Assembly: GCA_023132505.1 (NCBI GenBank)
Contig: JAGLYE010000039.1
Location: 1 to 10,187 of the forward strand
Direction of reading: 5' to 3'
Origin: Bacteroidales bacterium
GTDB lineage: Bacteria; Bacteroidota; Bacteroidia; Bacteroidales; B18-G4
DNA: 10,187 nt
The notes beneath the pieces are model-generated. The model did not search any database. It was not told where the DNA came from and was given only the letters and a program-made list of their open reading frames with translations. Both the position numbers and the translations under genes were made by a program. Within the stretch, counting starts at the first letter, position 1, and every line of letters starts with the position of its first letter. Positions 1 to 7,473 of this stretch are shown piece by piece.

Positions 1-2
1 GA

Positions 3-1055
3 TGTGCGGCAGCATTAGGGCTTGGCAAAAGTGGTTTAAAGGTCGCGCTGATCGATAAGGCAGTGTTCCCTCGTGAAAAGACCTGCGGTGATGCCATCCC
101 GGGACCGGCAATAAAAACCCTCAATAAAACATTTCCCTTTTTTCAGGAAGAGTTCTGCAAGCTAAAGGAAAAACACAGGATCAGTAGCAGCAGTATCATT
201 CTCAATAATGGCAGGTCAATCGATTATCATTGGAAACTTCCGGCTTATAATATCAAAAGGTCTTTATTTGATGCTTTTTTACTGGAACTGGTACGAAAAT
301 ATGCTTCCGTCGATATCCTGACAGGATGGCTGGTGAGTGAAATTAATCCCGGCACTCCCCACCTGATCAAATCCAATAAAGCAGGTACATCAATAAATGC
401 TAAGCTTATCATCGGCTGCGATGGCGCCGGTTCCATAACAGCAAAAACTTTCCAGCAACCAGCAACCAGTAACCAGCAACCAGTAATAGCTGTAAGGGCA
501 TATTATAAAGGAGTAAAGCTTAGTCCGGATACAAATTACTTTTATGTTTCAAACAAATACCTGCCGGGATATTTCTGGGCATTTCCTTTGGGGGATGATG
601 TTTTCAATGTGGGATTCGGGATGAAAACGGACAGGGCTGGAAAAGTACCGCTTAAGATGAAAGAAGTACTTTCAGAATTTATTCAATCAAAGCAAATGAA
701 GAACGCCTTTGCCGGCAGCCAACAGCTTTCAGCAAGCAGCGGAGCTATCATCCCCATCGGAGGGAAACGTGGATCATACAGCGGAGATGGCTACCTCCTC
801 ACCGGTGATTCAGCCCTCCTGGCCGATCCTTTGCAGGGACATGGCATCGATAAAGCCATTGTGAGCGGGTTGCTTGCTGCCCGTCACACTGCAAATTGTT
901 TTAAAGAGGATGATTTCAGCGCTGAATTCAATGCGGACTATGATCTCTCAATCAAAAATGGGATTGAAAGGGAGCTAAGAAAGAACCGCCAAAAGCAGCT
1001 GATGCTTACGATGTTTCCTTTCTTGCTGCACCTCTACGCGATGTTCAGGAAATAG
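3..1055 (+). CDS. Geranylgeranyl reductase-family FAD-dependent oxidoreductase, 5' end missing
   Basis: The reading frame is open from base 3, so the gene begins left of the window; the valine codon at 63 (GTG) is internal, not the start. The first visible residues (CAAALGLGKSGLKVALIDK) are the helix and second strand of an N-terminal FAD-binding Rossmann fold whose GxGxxG is cut off. They are followed by FPREKTCGD, the signature found just after the Rossmann fold in geranylgeranyl reductase-like flavoproteins. GCDGAGS (414-434) and GDSALLADPLQGHGI (from 804) are the second and third FAD-contact motifs. Family members reduce isoprenoid double bonds or oxidise or halogenate aromatic substrates; the substrate here cannot be read from sequence. 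About 351 codons are visible, close to a full-length protein. A five-unit heptamer repeat (452-486) lies inside the gene, in the loop between the second FAD motif and the AVRAYY strand. The next gene starts 64 bases downstream. Confidence 0.85.
   Translation, partial: CAAALGLGKSGLKVALIDKAVFPREKTCGDAIPGPAIKTLNKTFPFFQEEFCKLKEKHRISSSSIILNNGRSIDYHWKLPAYNIKRSLFDAFLLELVRKYASVDILTGWLVSEINPGTPHLIKSNKAGTSINAKLIIGCDGAGSITAKTFQQPATSNQQPVIAVRAYYKGVKLSPDTNYFYVSNKYLPGYFWAFPLGDDVFNVGFGMKTDRAGKVPLKMKEVLSEFIQSKQMKNAFAGSQQLSASSGAIIPIGGKRGSYSGDGYLLTGDSALLADPLQGHGIDKAIVSGLLAARHTANCFKEDDFSAEFNADYDLSIKNGIERELRKNRQKQLMLTMFPFLLHLYAMFRK
452..486 (+). repeat. Five tandem heptamers CCAG(C/T)AA inside a coding sequence
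   Basis: Five perfect 7-base units follow one another: CAA-, CAA-, TAA-, CAA- and TAA-ending forms of CCAGYAA. They are translated in frame as part of the flavoprotein (QQPATSN then QQPV). The array is 35 bases, not a multiple of three. YAA falls in the codon frame only in units 1 and 4 (codons 456-458 and 477-479), and both carry C, giving CAA rather than the stop TAA. The same heptamer family recurs at 6623-6657. Confidence 0.9.
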
Positions 1056-1119
1056 CATGCCGATCTATTTGGCATTCAGGGGATTTATTTGTATATTACT
1101 GAATCAAAACCCAATCTGA

Positions 1120-1782
1120 ATGAGAATAGGGATCACCATTTTTGCGCTTCTTCTCTGCCTGCAAGGACTAGCCGGCTGGGAACCTTTCTCCCCCGAGGGA
1201 ATACATGCTAATCGTATCAGGTTTTATGTCGACTATCAGAATCATTGGGCAGTAGCCGGTTATCATGGTCTACACCTTTATAACCTCAATACTCAGGAGT
1301 GGACATTTAATTCATCAATTCTTCCGGTTGTAGATGCTTCATGGCTTGTTACCTCCTTAATAAGCATCATGGATAATGGATACCCAGGCATTAGCGATTA
1401 TGCCCGTGGCATGCTGGTAAAGGGCAAATATATTGATTATACCGAAGTGTATATGATTTCCGATAACATGAAATCGTATCCGCAATATGATAATTATAAG
1501 CCTGATAACTTTGCCGAACCAGTTGTTGACCATTTACAGCTTTTTCCCAACCCGGCAGGCGATTTTGTAATTGTATATTACAATACTTCTGAATATAGTG
1601 CCGCAGGCATACTTCATATTGCCAATATGCAAGGTGTGGTATTGAAAACCATTGAATTAAATAATTGGCAAAACCAGCTAACTTTAAATATTGGCAACAT
1701 TCCGAACGGAATCTATTTGGTAAGCCTTTTTGTACAAGGTTCGCTTGTTGATAGTAAAAAACTCGTGAAAGGTTCACAATAG
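1120..1782 (+). CDS. Chimeric T9SS-secreted protein: truncated propeller module joined to a foreign sorting-domain tail
   Basis: A 220-residue secreted protein of unknown function. Residues 1-19 form a signal peptide with a hydrophobic core (TIFALLLCLQGLAG). Residues 20-76 match the N-terminus of the protein at 3409-4626 at 53 of 57 positions and correspond to about the first blade of its beta-propeller. After L76 (base 1347) the match stops abruptly. Residues 77-138 are unrelated to the paralogue and resemble the pre-C-terminal segment of a larger secreted protein (SDYARGMLVKGKYIDYTEVYM). Residues about 139-220 form a T9SS type A sorting domain: LFPNPAGD at 141-148, then NIPNGIYLVSL near the end. 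The protein should therefore cross both membranes and be surface-attached or released, but a lone blade fragment is unlikely to fold as a propeller. The frame is intact, so it may be expressed; it may equally be a recombination remnant. The start is supported because it aligns with base 3421 of the paralogue. Confidence 0.8.
   Translation: MRIGITIFALLLCLQGLAGWEPFSPEGIHANRIRFYVDYQNHWAVAGYHGLHLYNLNTQEWTFNSSILPVVDASWLVTSLISIMDNGYPGISDYARGMLVKGKYIDYTEVYMISDNMKSYPQYDNYKPDNFAEPVVDHLQLFPNPAGDFVIVYYNTSEYSAAGILHIANMQGVVLKTIELNNWQNQLTLNIGNIPNGIYLVSLFVQGSLVDSKKLVKGSQ
1170..1347 (+). repeat. Left copy of a 178-base duplicated module (partner 3471-3648)
   Basis: This aligns without gaps to 3471-3648 at a constant offset of 2301 bases. 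By hand count there are 16 mismatches in the first 109 bases (1170-1278) and only 1 in the last 69 (1279-1347). Similarity then ends at once. Of the 17 differences, only 5 bases in 4 codons change an amino acid. Upstream of 1170 the signal-peptide codons align in phase but are diverged, and the intergenic regions before the two genes are unrelated. Confidence 0.9.
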
Positions 1783-1808
1783 TCTTTCTCCATTTAATTA
1801 ACACGAAT

Positions 1809-3344
1809 ATGTTCAGGTTCATTTTATTGATAATTATCATTTTAAATCTGCCTATTACAGGCTCATCACAACCCTGGCCAAAAATCTATGGCAATAACAT
1901 ATCCGGGAATATTTTCTCAATGATTGAGGATTATGATAAGGCCGTTATTTGTGCCGGACAGATTAACAGCGGAGCTTTATTCTCAAGATGGGGGTGGCTT
2001 ATTAAATCCGATATGAATGGTGAAGTACTTTGGGAGAAAACACTGGGAGGGACATATCTCACTACCCTGAGTAAAATCACAAATACAACTGATAGCGGAA
2101 AGATCATTGCAGCCTCAACTACCAAATACAGTGATAACCAGAGCAAGTTCGATGCTGCCTTTATTAAACTCAATGTTTGCGGTGAAATTGAATGGTGCAA
2201 GGTATTAATGTCACCCGGAAATAACTATGGGGTAGATGTTATTGAACTTGATAACGGCGATTATATCGGTTTATTGAAGTATTATGGGGGAGATATTACC
2301 ACGGTGCGCATCAGCCTTGTTAAAATGGATGAAACCGGCGAACCTTTATGGATAGAAAACCTAGCCCAGGACGACCCGGGTATTTATAATGAGGAAGGGC
2401 GATATTTACTGCATACCTCCGATAACAATTACCTTGTGGCAGGCGATTGTTCCTATGGAGGACTTAAAGCCTTCTGGATCAAAACCGATACTACAGGCCA
2501 ACAAATATGGGATTTGAAATGGAGCGGCTTTACCTTAAGTGCATCAAGTCAAACAGTCGAAGCTCCGGGTGGAGGCAGGTTTTATGCCACCGGGGCTGCA
2601 GCCGGTAACGGACACCCTATTTCACCTTCTTTGTTCAAGTTTGATATTCATGGTAACACAATTTACCAGCAATACCTCTTGGGCGATACCATTGATGGAG
2701 GAGAGTCGTGGTCGCTATGCCAGTATAATGATACTACTTTATTGCATGGCATCGACTGGTCGGAACCAGGTTCAGGGGTTGGTGAGGGAATTTGTGAAAT
2801 TCTGATGACCGATACACTCGGTAATTTACTTAATCGTAAATTCCTTCTTGAAAGTACCGTATCACCTGATTGCATTATAAAAACATTTGATGATAAAATA
2901 ATGGTTGTATCCAACTATTATGATGGGAACTGGGATGTTTACCTGTGGAAGCTCAATGCCAATTTAGAAAATGACAGCCTGTACACCCAGCCTTTTACTT
3001 ATGACAGCCTTTGCCCTTATCCTATTATTTCCGACACAATTGATTTGAATTGCAGCCTACATGTAAACATCAATGAAATACCAGTAAAAACGGCCTATGA
3101 AAGACTAATGAAGATTTACCCAAACCCTGCATTTGATGTTTTACACTTTGATTTTCGCCATCTGAATGAAAACTGCTGCTTAAGTATCATTGATGTGTTC
3201 GGGCGGGAAGTATTAAAGCTAAGCATTTCCAAGGATCAGGAACATGAACACATAAATATTTCTGGCTTTCCACGAGGCATTTATTTTGCCCTGCTGAAAA
3301 ATAAAAAGAATAAAATGGCAAGTGAGAATTTTGTTGTTCAGTAA
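1809..3344 (+). CDS. T9SS-secreted beta-propeller-like repeat protein
   Basis: A 511-residue secreted protein. Residues 1 to about 20 are a signal peptide (FILLIIIILNLPITGSS). The body has about seven degenerate repeats of the form (aromatic/hydrophobic)-K-x-D-x-x-G-x-hydrophobic-x-W, for example WLIKSDMNGEVLWEKTLGG, FIKLNVCGEIEWCK, LVKMDETGEPLWIEN and FWIKTDTTGQQIWDLKW. Each seems to be one blade, suggesting a seven-bladed propeller. The C-terminus is a T9SS type A sorting domain: YPNPAFD near residues 437-443 and GFPRGIYFALL near the end. This layout is common in Bacteroidota; such proteins lack recognised catalytic residues and are annotated only by the sorting domain, so no substrate is proposed. 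It starts 26 bases after the preceding stop, so co-transcription is plausible. It shares no close sequence with its two flanking paralogous neighbours, so it is not part of their duplication. Confidence 0.85.
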   Translation: MFRFILLIIIILNLPITGSSQPWPKIYGNNISGNIFSMIEDYDKAVICAGQINSGALFSRWGWLIKSDMNGEVLWEKTLGGTYLTTLSKITNTTDSGKIIAASTTKYSDNQSKFDAAFIKLNVCGEIEWCKVLMSPGNNYGVDVIELDNGDYIGLLKYYGGDITTVRISLVKMDETGEPLWIENLAQDDPGIYNEEGRYLLHTSDNNYLVAGDCSYGGLKAFWIKTDTTGQQIWDLKWSGFTLSASSQTVEAPGGGRFYATGAAAGNGHPISPSLFKFDIHGNTIYQQYLLGDTIDGGESWSLCQYNDTTLLHGIDWSEPGSGVGEGICEILMTDTLGNLLNRKFLLESTVSPDCIIKTFDDKIMVVSNYYDGNWDVYLWKLNANLENDSLYTQPFTYDSLCPYPIISDTIDLNCSLHVNINEIPVKTAYERLMKIYPNPAFDVLHFDFRHLNENCCLSIIDVFGREVLKLSISKDQEHEHINISGFPRGIYFALLKNKKNKMASENFVVQ

Positions 3345-3408
3345 TGGGAAATGAAATAAGGATAATATCATAATATTATATTACTTCATATAACATAATT
3401 TTCAATAT

Positions 3409-4626
3409 ATGAAAATAACTATGAGAATGCAAGTCTTCCTTTTGGTTTTATTGATTTGTCCTCCCGTCATAGCCGGCTGGGAACCCTTCTCCCCGGAGGG
3501 AATACATGCGAATCGCATCACCTTCTATGTCGATAATCAGAATAATTGGGCTGTAGCAGGTTCTCATGGCCTTCACCTGTATAACCTCAATACTCAGGAG
3601 TGGACATTTAATTCATCAATTCTTCCGGTTGTGGATGCTTCATGGCTTGATGGCGATGATATACTTGTTCTTTTTAATGGCGGTACGATGGAAGACGGTG
3701 TGCACTTCCTCTTCATGGAAACAGGGACCTATTATGCATTGCAATACCTGGACACTCCACATTTTATCAAACATTTGCCGGATGCAGGAAGGTTTTATGT
3801 CGGCCACTGGCATGGTCTTAAATACTCTGATAATGTCGAGGATTGGTACGATATTGATTTTTTCAACAACATGAATATTGTCGATATGGAAATATTTGGG
3901 GATCACTATGTCGTTAGCAGGATCGACAACCTATATGAAGTATATTATTCAGATGATGCCGGAGAGAGCTGGACTATATCCTCCAATGCACCTATGATAT
4001 CCGACCTCGAATTTGATAACAATGGTAAACTTTACGGAATATTTCCGGATGAATCCTGGTCATCGGGTCTCTGGTCATCCAATGATTTTGGTGCTACCTG
4101 GAATGAAGAGTTCTGGGCCACCGGAATCAATTGTGTCGGGACGGATCCTATGGAAAATGTATTTGTTGGTTTTAGTGATGAAGCGTTTCCACCTCATGAA
4201 GGAATTGCACGCTGGGATTCCCTAAATCAATCCTTATATTATTTAAACGAAGGGCTGCCCAACCTCAACATAAACCAGATCACATACAATCCCGGTATGA
4301 GTGCCATAGCCTTGTTCTGCTGTACCGATACCGGGGTTTACATCAACTATAATTATGTGGGGATGAATGAACCACCTGATCTGTCCTCAGCACCGCTAAA
4401 AATATGGCCGAACCCTGCACAGGATAAGTTGAATATCCGTCATGGGCTTGAAGGAAATCTTAGTATCAGCATTTATTCGGCAGAAGGAAAGATGGTCGAC
4501 AATTTCAGTAGTTCCGATCTATCAAAAGATCTGTACTATGATTGTTCAGGTCTGCATAAGGGAATTTATTTCCTGGTGATTGATAATGGGAATGAAAAAC
4601 AAAGCATGAAGTGGATTAAAAGGTAA
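3409..4626 (+). CDS. T9SS-secreted Asp-box (BNR) beta-propeller protein
   Basis: A 405-residue secreted protein. A signal peptide (VFLLVLLICPPVIAG) precedes the mature WEPFSPEGIHANRI sequence. The ATG at 3421 aligns with the start of the paralogue at 1120, so translation may begin there rather than at 3409. Two Asp-box motifs are visible, SDDAGESW (residues 181-188) and SNDFGATW (224-231), fitting the S-x-D-x-G-x-T-W turn between propeller strands in sialidases and sortilin- or xyloglucanase-like propellers. Other repeats are degenerate. The sialidase arginine triad is not evident, so an enzyme activity is not claimed. Residues from about 332 form a T9SS type A sorting domain (WPNPAQD near 333-339; GLHKGIYFLVI near the end). 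This is the complete version of the module whose first 57 mature residues are copied in the gene at 1120-1782. The 64-base upstream gap is very AT-rich. Confidence 0.85.
   Translation: MKITMRMQVFLLVLLICPPVIAGWEPFSPEGIHANRITFYVDNQNNWAVAGSHGLHLYNLNTQEWTFNSSILPVVDASWLDGDDILVLFNGGTMEDGVHFLFMETGTYYALQYLDTPHFIKHLPDAGRFYVGHWHGLKYSDNVEDWYDIDFFNNMNIVDMEIFGDHYVVSRIDNLYEVYYSDDAGESWTISSNAPMISDLEFDNNGKLYGIFPDESWSSGLWSSNDFGATWNEEFWATGINCVGTDPMENVFVGFSDEAFPPHEGIARWDSLNQSLYYLNEGLPNLNINQITYNPGMSAIALFCCTDTGVYINYNYVGMNEPPDLSSAPLKIWPNPAQDKLNIRHGLEGNLSISIYSAEGKMVDNFSSSDLSKDLYYDCSGLHKGIYFLVIDNGNEKQSMKWIKR
3471..3648 (+). repeat. Right copy of the 178-base duplicated module (partner 1170-1347)
   Basis: This copy lies in the intact Asp-box propeller gene and is probably the form closer to the ancestor, because here the reading frame continues into the rest of the propeller. 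The last 69 bases (3580-3648) differ from 1279-1347 at one position only (G at 3633 against A in the left copy). Confidence 0.9.
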
Positions 4627-4748
4627 TTCCAGCTTTTTCATCATATATATTTCACTATCAAACACCCTGAAAGATGTTAACAACGGGTATTTGAAAAGTT
4701 TCTAAGTTTTTTTCCCGGCCTAAATACCTAATGATTATTTTTGCCACA

Positions 4749-6617
4749 ATGGGTAAAGTGGCTGAAAAATATACGGAAGCGAGTGTTCGCTCTCTGGATT
4801 GGAAAGAGCATATCCGGATGCGCCCGGGCATGTATATCGGGAAGTTGGGAGACGGGGCTTCACAGGATGATGGCATCTATGTCCTCATCAAGGAGATCAT
4901 CGACAACTCCATCGATGAATTTGTGATGGGGCACGGAAAAACCATAGAGATTGAAATCAATGAAAAACAGGTAAGGATCCGTGATTTTGGCAGGGGCATT
5001 CCCCTGGGATCTGTTGTTGATTGTGTTTCTAAGATCAACACGGGAGCAAAATATGATTCCAGGGTTTTTAAGAAAGCCGTGGGATTGAATGGCGTGGGCT
5101 CTAAAGTTGTAAATGCCCTTTCATCCAATTTTATCATTCAATCGGTCCGGGAAGGAAAAATGAAACTCGTTGAGTTCAGTCGCGGGGAAATCGTCCGCAA
5201 TGATAATGTGAAGAAAGAAAAGGATGAGCCTGACGGCACCATCGTCACCTTCATACCTGACAACGAAGTTTTTGGCAATTTTCATTATATCCACGAGTAT
5301 GTGGAGAGCATGCTCTGGAACTATGTATTCCTGAATAACGGACTTACCATCAAGTACAATGGGCAAAAGATGCTCGCCAAGAACGGCCTGCTCGACCTGC
5401 TCGAGAAGAACATCAATGGCAATGGCGGGTTACTCTACCCCATCATCCATATCAAGGAAGATGACCTGGAATTTGCTTTTACACACAGCTCAAAGCAATA
5501 TGGTGAGGAGTATTATTCCTTTGTAAACGGCCAGCATACTACCCAGGGCGGGACACACCTGGCAACTTTTAAAGAGGCAATTGTTAAGACTGTCAGGGAA
5601 TTTTTCAACAAGGATTTTGATACCAGTGATGTTCGTGCATCCATCATGGCTGCGATCAGCATCAAGGTGCAGGAGCCTATATTTGAATCACAGACAAAAA
5701 CCAAACTTGGCTCACAATTGATAGAACCGGATGGGATAACAATTCGAAACTATGTAACTGATATCGTTAAAAGGAATCTCGATAATTACCTCCACCGCAA
5801 CCACGAAACTGCAGAGATACTTTATAAAAAGATCCTTCAATCGGAAAAAGAAAGGAAAGAACTGGCAGGTATTAAGAAGCTGGCCAGGGAAAGCGTAAAG
5901 AAGGTAAGCCTGCACAACAAGAAGCTGCGCGACTGCCGTGTACATTACAACAATGATGACCGGGGATATGATTCAACACTCTTCATTACCGAAGGTGATT
6001 CAGCCAGTGGCTCCATCACCAAGGCCAGGGATGTAATGACGCAAGCGGTTTTTAGTCTCAAAGGCAAGCCACTCAACTGCTTTGGACTGAGCAAGAAGAT
6101 CGTTTACCAGAATGAAGAATTTAACCTTTTGCAATCGGCTTTGAATATCGATGAGGACCTCGACAACCTGCGCTACAACAATGTTGTGATCGCCACCGAT
6201 GCCGATGTTGATGGTATGCACATCCGTCTGCTCCTGCTCACCTTCTTCCTGCAATTCTACCCCGAGCTGGTTAAACGCGGGCATGTAAAGATCCTGCAAA
6301 CTCCGCTCTTCAGGGTTCGGAATAAAAAAGAAACCATTTATTGCTATTCGGAAGAAGAAAAGAAAGCGGCCATAAATAAGCTCGGTTTAAAACCGGAGAT
6401 CACCCGTTTCAAAGGCCTGGGTGAGATCTCACCTAATGAATTCAGTGGTTTTATCGGTGCCAACATCCGCCTTGACCCGGTATTACTTAAGAGTTCTTCT
6501 TCTATCAAGGAATTACTCACCTTTTATATGGGCAAGAACACCCCCGACCGGCAACACTTCATTATCGATAACCTGAGGGTTGAAGAGGATGTGGTGGAGA
6601 CGGAGAAGGTGGCGTAG
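4749..6617 (+). CDS. parE: DNA topoisomerase IV subunit B (type IIA topoisomerase ATPase/TOPRIM subunit)
   Basis: The ATPase subunit of topoisomerase IV, which with ParC unlinks replicated chromosomes. It has 622 residues from the ATG at 4749; an in-frame ATG at 4731 would add six. I prefer 4749 because Bacteroidota ParE proteins have only a few residues before YTE..(I/V)[18 protein letters not shown]. In order: the GHKL ATPase (EIIDNSIDE, with the Mg-binding Asn at about 53; DFGRGIP at 79; GLNGVGSK at 112), the transducer domain with the QTKTKLG loop (about 315-321), and the TOPRIM domain (EGDSASGS at 415; DADVD at 484-488), ending in the RFKGLGE motif. The second Gly of the usual EGDSAGGS is Ser, as I recall for Bacteroidota ParE. 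ParE rather than GyrB is inferred from this and from the length. parC is not next to it: the following gene converges. No truncation or frameshift is seen. Confidence 0.93.
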   Translation: MGKVAEKYTEASVRSLDWKEHIRMRPGMYIGKLGDGASQDDGIYVLIKEIIDNSIDEFVMGHGKTIEIEINEKQVRIRDFGRGIPLGSVVDCVSKINTGAKYDSRVFKKAVGLNGVGSKVVNALSSNFIIQSVREGKMKLVEFSRGEIVRNDNVKKEKDEPDGTIVTFIPDNEVFGNFHYIHEYVESMLWNYVFLNNGLTIKYNGQKMLAKNGLLDLLEKNINGNGGLLYPIIHIKEDDLEFAFTHSSKQYGEEYYSFVNGQHTTQGGTHLATFKEAIVKTVREFFNKDFDTSDVRASIMAAISIKVQEPIFESQTKTKLGSQLIEPDGITIRNYVTDIVKRNLDNYLHRNHETAEILYKKILQSEKERKELAGIKKLARESVKKVSLHNKKLRDCRVHYNNDDRGYDSTLFITEGDSASGSITKARDVMTQAVFSLKGKPLNCFGLSKKIVYQNEEFNLLQSALNIDEDLDNLRYNNVVIATDADVDGMHIRLLLLTFFLQFYPELVKRGHVKILQTPLFRVRNKKETIYCYSEEEKKAAINKLGLKPEITRFKGLGEISPNEFSGFIGANIRLDPVLLKSSSSIKELLTFYMGKNTPDRQHFIIDNLRVEEDVVETEKVA

Positions 6618-6622
6618 GATAT

Positions 6623-6657
6623 CCAGTATCCAGTATCCAGCATCCAGTATCCAGTAT
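6623..6657. repeat. Five tandem heptamers CCAG(T/C)AT in a convergent intergenic gap
   Basis: Five perfect units of CCAGYAT (the third has C, the others T) fill 35 of the 40 bases between the parE stop (6615-6617) and the stop of the short-chain dehydrogenase on the other strand (6658-6660). The next seven bases, CTAGGAT, match the unit at 5 of 7 positions and include the dehydrogenase stop codon. The array has no internal dyad, so it does not look like a rho-independent terminator. It differs from the array at 452-486 only in the last base of the unit. Confidence 0.9.
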
Positions 6658-7422
6658 CTAGGATCTTAAGTACGATGCTCCATTAATATCTATAATACAT
6701 CCCGTCAGGTAGGCTGTATCTTCACCGGCAAGGAACACAGCGGTTTTAGCAATTTCCTCCGGCCGTGCCACCCTTTGAAGCGGGCTTTGGTTCCGGATAG
6801 CATCCCCGCGGGGGCTATCCAGGATATCTGTGGTCATGTCGGTTTCCACAAAGCCGGGTGCAATGGTATAAACATAAATATTCTTGGATGCGAGTGCAAT
6901 AGCCATCGACTGGCCCAGGGAATTAATCCCGGCCTTGCTGGCACCATAAGGAAGTGCAAATGGCTCACCACGGAAAGCACCCCTCGAAGAGATGTTTATG
7001 ATCTTCCCTCCCCCATGGGAGATCATTTCCTTGCTGATCAGAAATGAAAGGTTGGCAAGGCCCACCAAATTGGTATTCAGGGTATGGCTAAAATACTCCC
7101 GAAATTCCTCATAGTTTAATTCCAGCAGGTCTGCTTCTTCATAAATACCAGCATTATTTACAAGTATATCTATCTGTCCCTGCTCTTTATTCAACTTATC
7201 TACCATTTCATGAACAGCATCAGGATCAGATATATCAACCTGTATAAGGGCATGATTACTGCCCGATAAAGTTGCAAGGGTTTCTTCAGCTGCAATATTG
7301 TTTTTATTGTAGTGGAGTATGACCCTTGCTCCGGCTTCGGCAAACTGTGCAGCTATAGCCTTTCCAATCCCGCGTGATGCACCGGTTACCAGCACGGTTT
7401 TATCGCTTAAATAGCTTTCCAT
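6658..7422 (-). CDS. Short-chain dehydrogenase/reductase (SDR), FabG-like
   Basis: A classical cytosolic SDR of 254 residues that oxidises or reduces a hydroxyl/keto group with NAD(P)H. The cofactor motif TGASRGIG is at 13-20, NNAG at 89-92, the catalytic Asn at 118, Ser at 146, and Y159-x-x-x-K163 (YGASK), spaced as usual. APGFVETDM follows the active site, and the end DINGASYLR is typical of FabG-type enzymes. Arg33 after the first Rossmann strand and the absence of an acidic residue at the end of strand 2 (VILHYNKN) favour NADPH; this is inference. The substrate is not determined: there is no acyl carrier protein or other fatty acid gene nearby, so it is not called fabG. It converges on parE with a 40-base gap that is nearly all heptamer repeat. 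Confidence 0.88.
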   Translation of the reverse strand: MESYLSDKTVLVTGASRGIGKAIAAQFAEAGARVILHYNKNNIAAEETLATLSGSNHALIQVDISDPDAVHEMVDKLNKEQGQIDILVNNAGIYEEADLLELNYEEFREYFSHTLNTNLVGLANLSFLISKEMISHGGGKIINISSRGAFRGEPFALPYGASKAGINSLGQSMAIALASKNIYVYTIAPGFVETDMTTDILDSPRGDAIRNQSPLQRVARPEEIAKTAVFLAGEDTAYLTGCIIDINGASYLRS

Positions 7423-7473
7423 GCTGGCAAGTTAATAAAAATAGGATTTAGATCAGAAGATGTTGGTAACTTC

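Noticed and set aside
1057..1075. Inverted repeat ATGCC-(9 bases)-GGCAT just after the flavoprotein stop, as a terminator
   Set aside because: The stem is only 5 bp, the loop is long and no clean T-tract follows; chance is likely.
1391..1840. 149-codon open frame on the minus strand
   Set aside because: It is antisense to the T9SS chimera gene, whose frame has a signal peptide and a sorting domain; the antisense translation shows no recognisable feature.
3370..3379. Perfect palindrome ATAATATTAT upstream of the Asp-box propeller gene, as an operator
   Set aside because: It lies in an extremely AT-rich spacer where such palindromes are expected by chance, and no second copy was found.
3396..3403. 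TAATTTTC as a Bacteroidota -7 promoter element (TAnnTTTG)
   Set aside because: It misses the final G, has no good TTG at the expected -33 distance and lies very close to the start codon.
4627..4748. Possible regulatory leader before parE (GTTAAC palindrome, T-tract near 4708)
   Set aside because: No convincing -33/-7 pair, hairpin or known leader could be recognised by eye.
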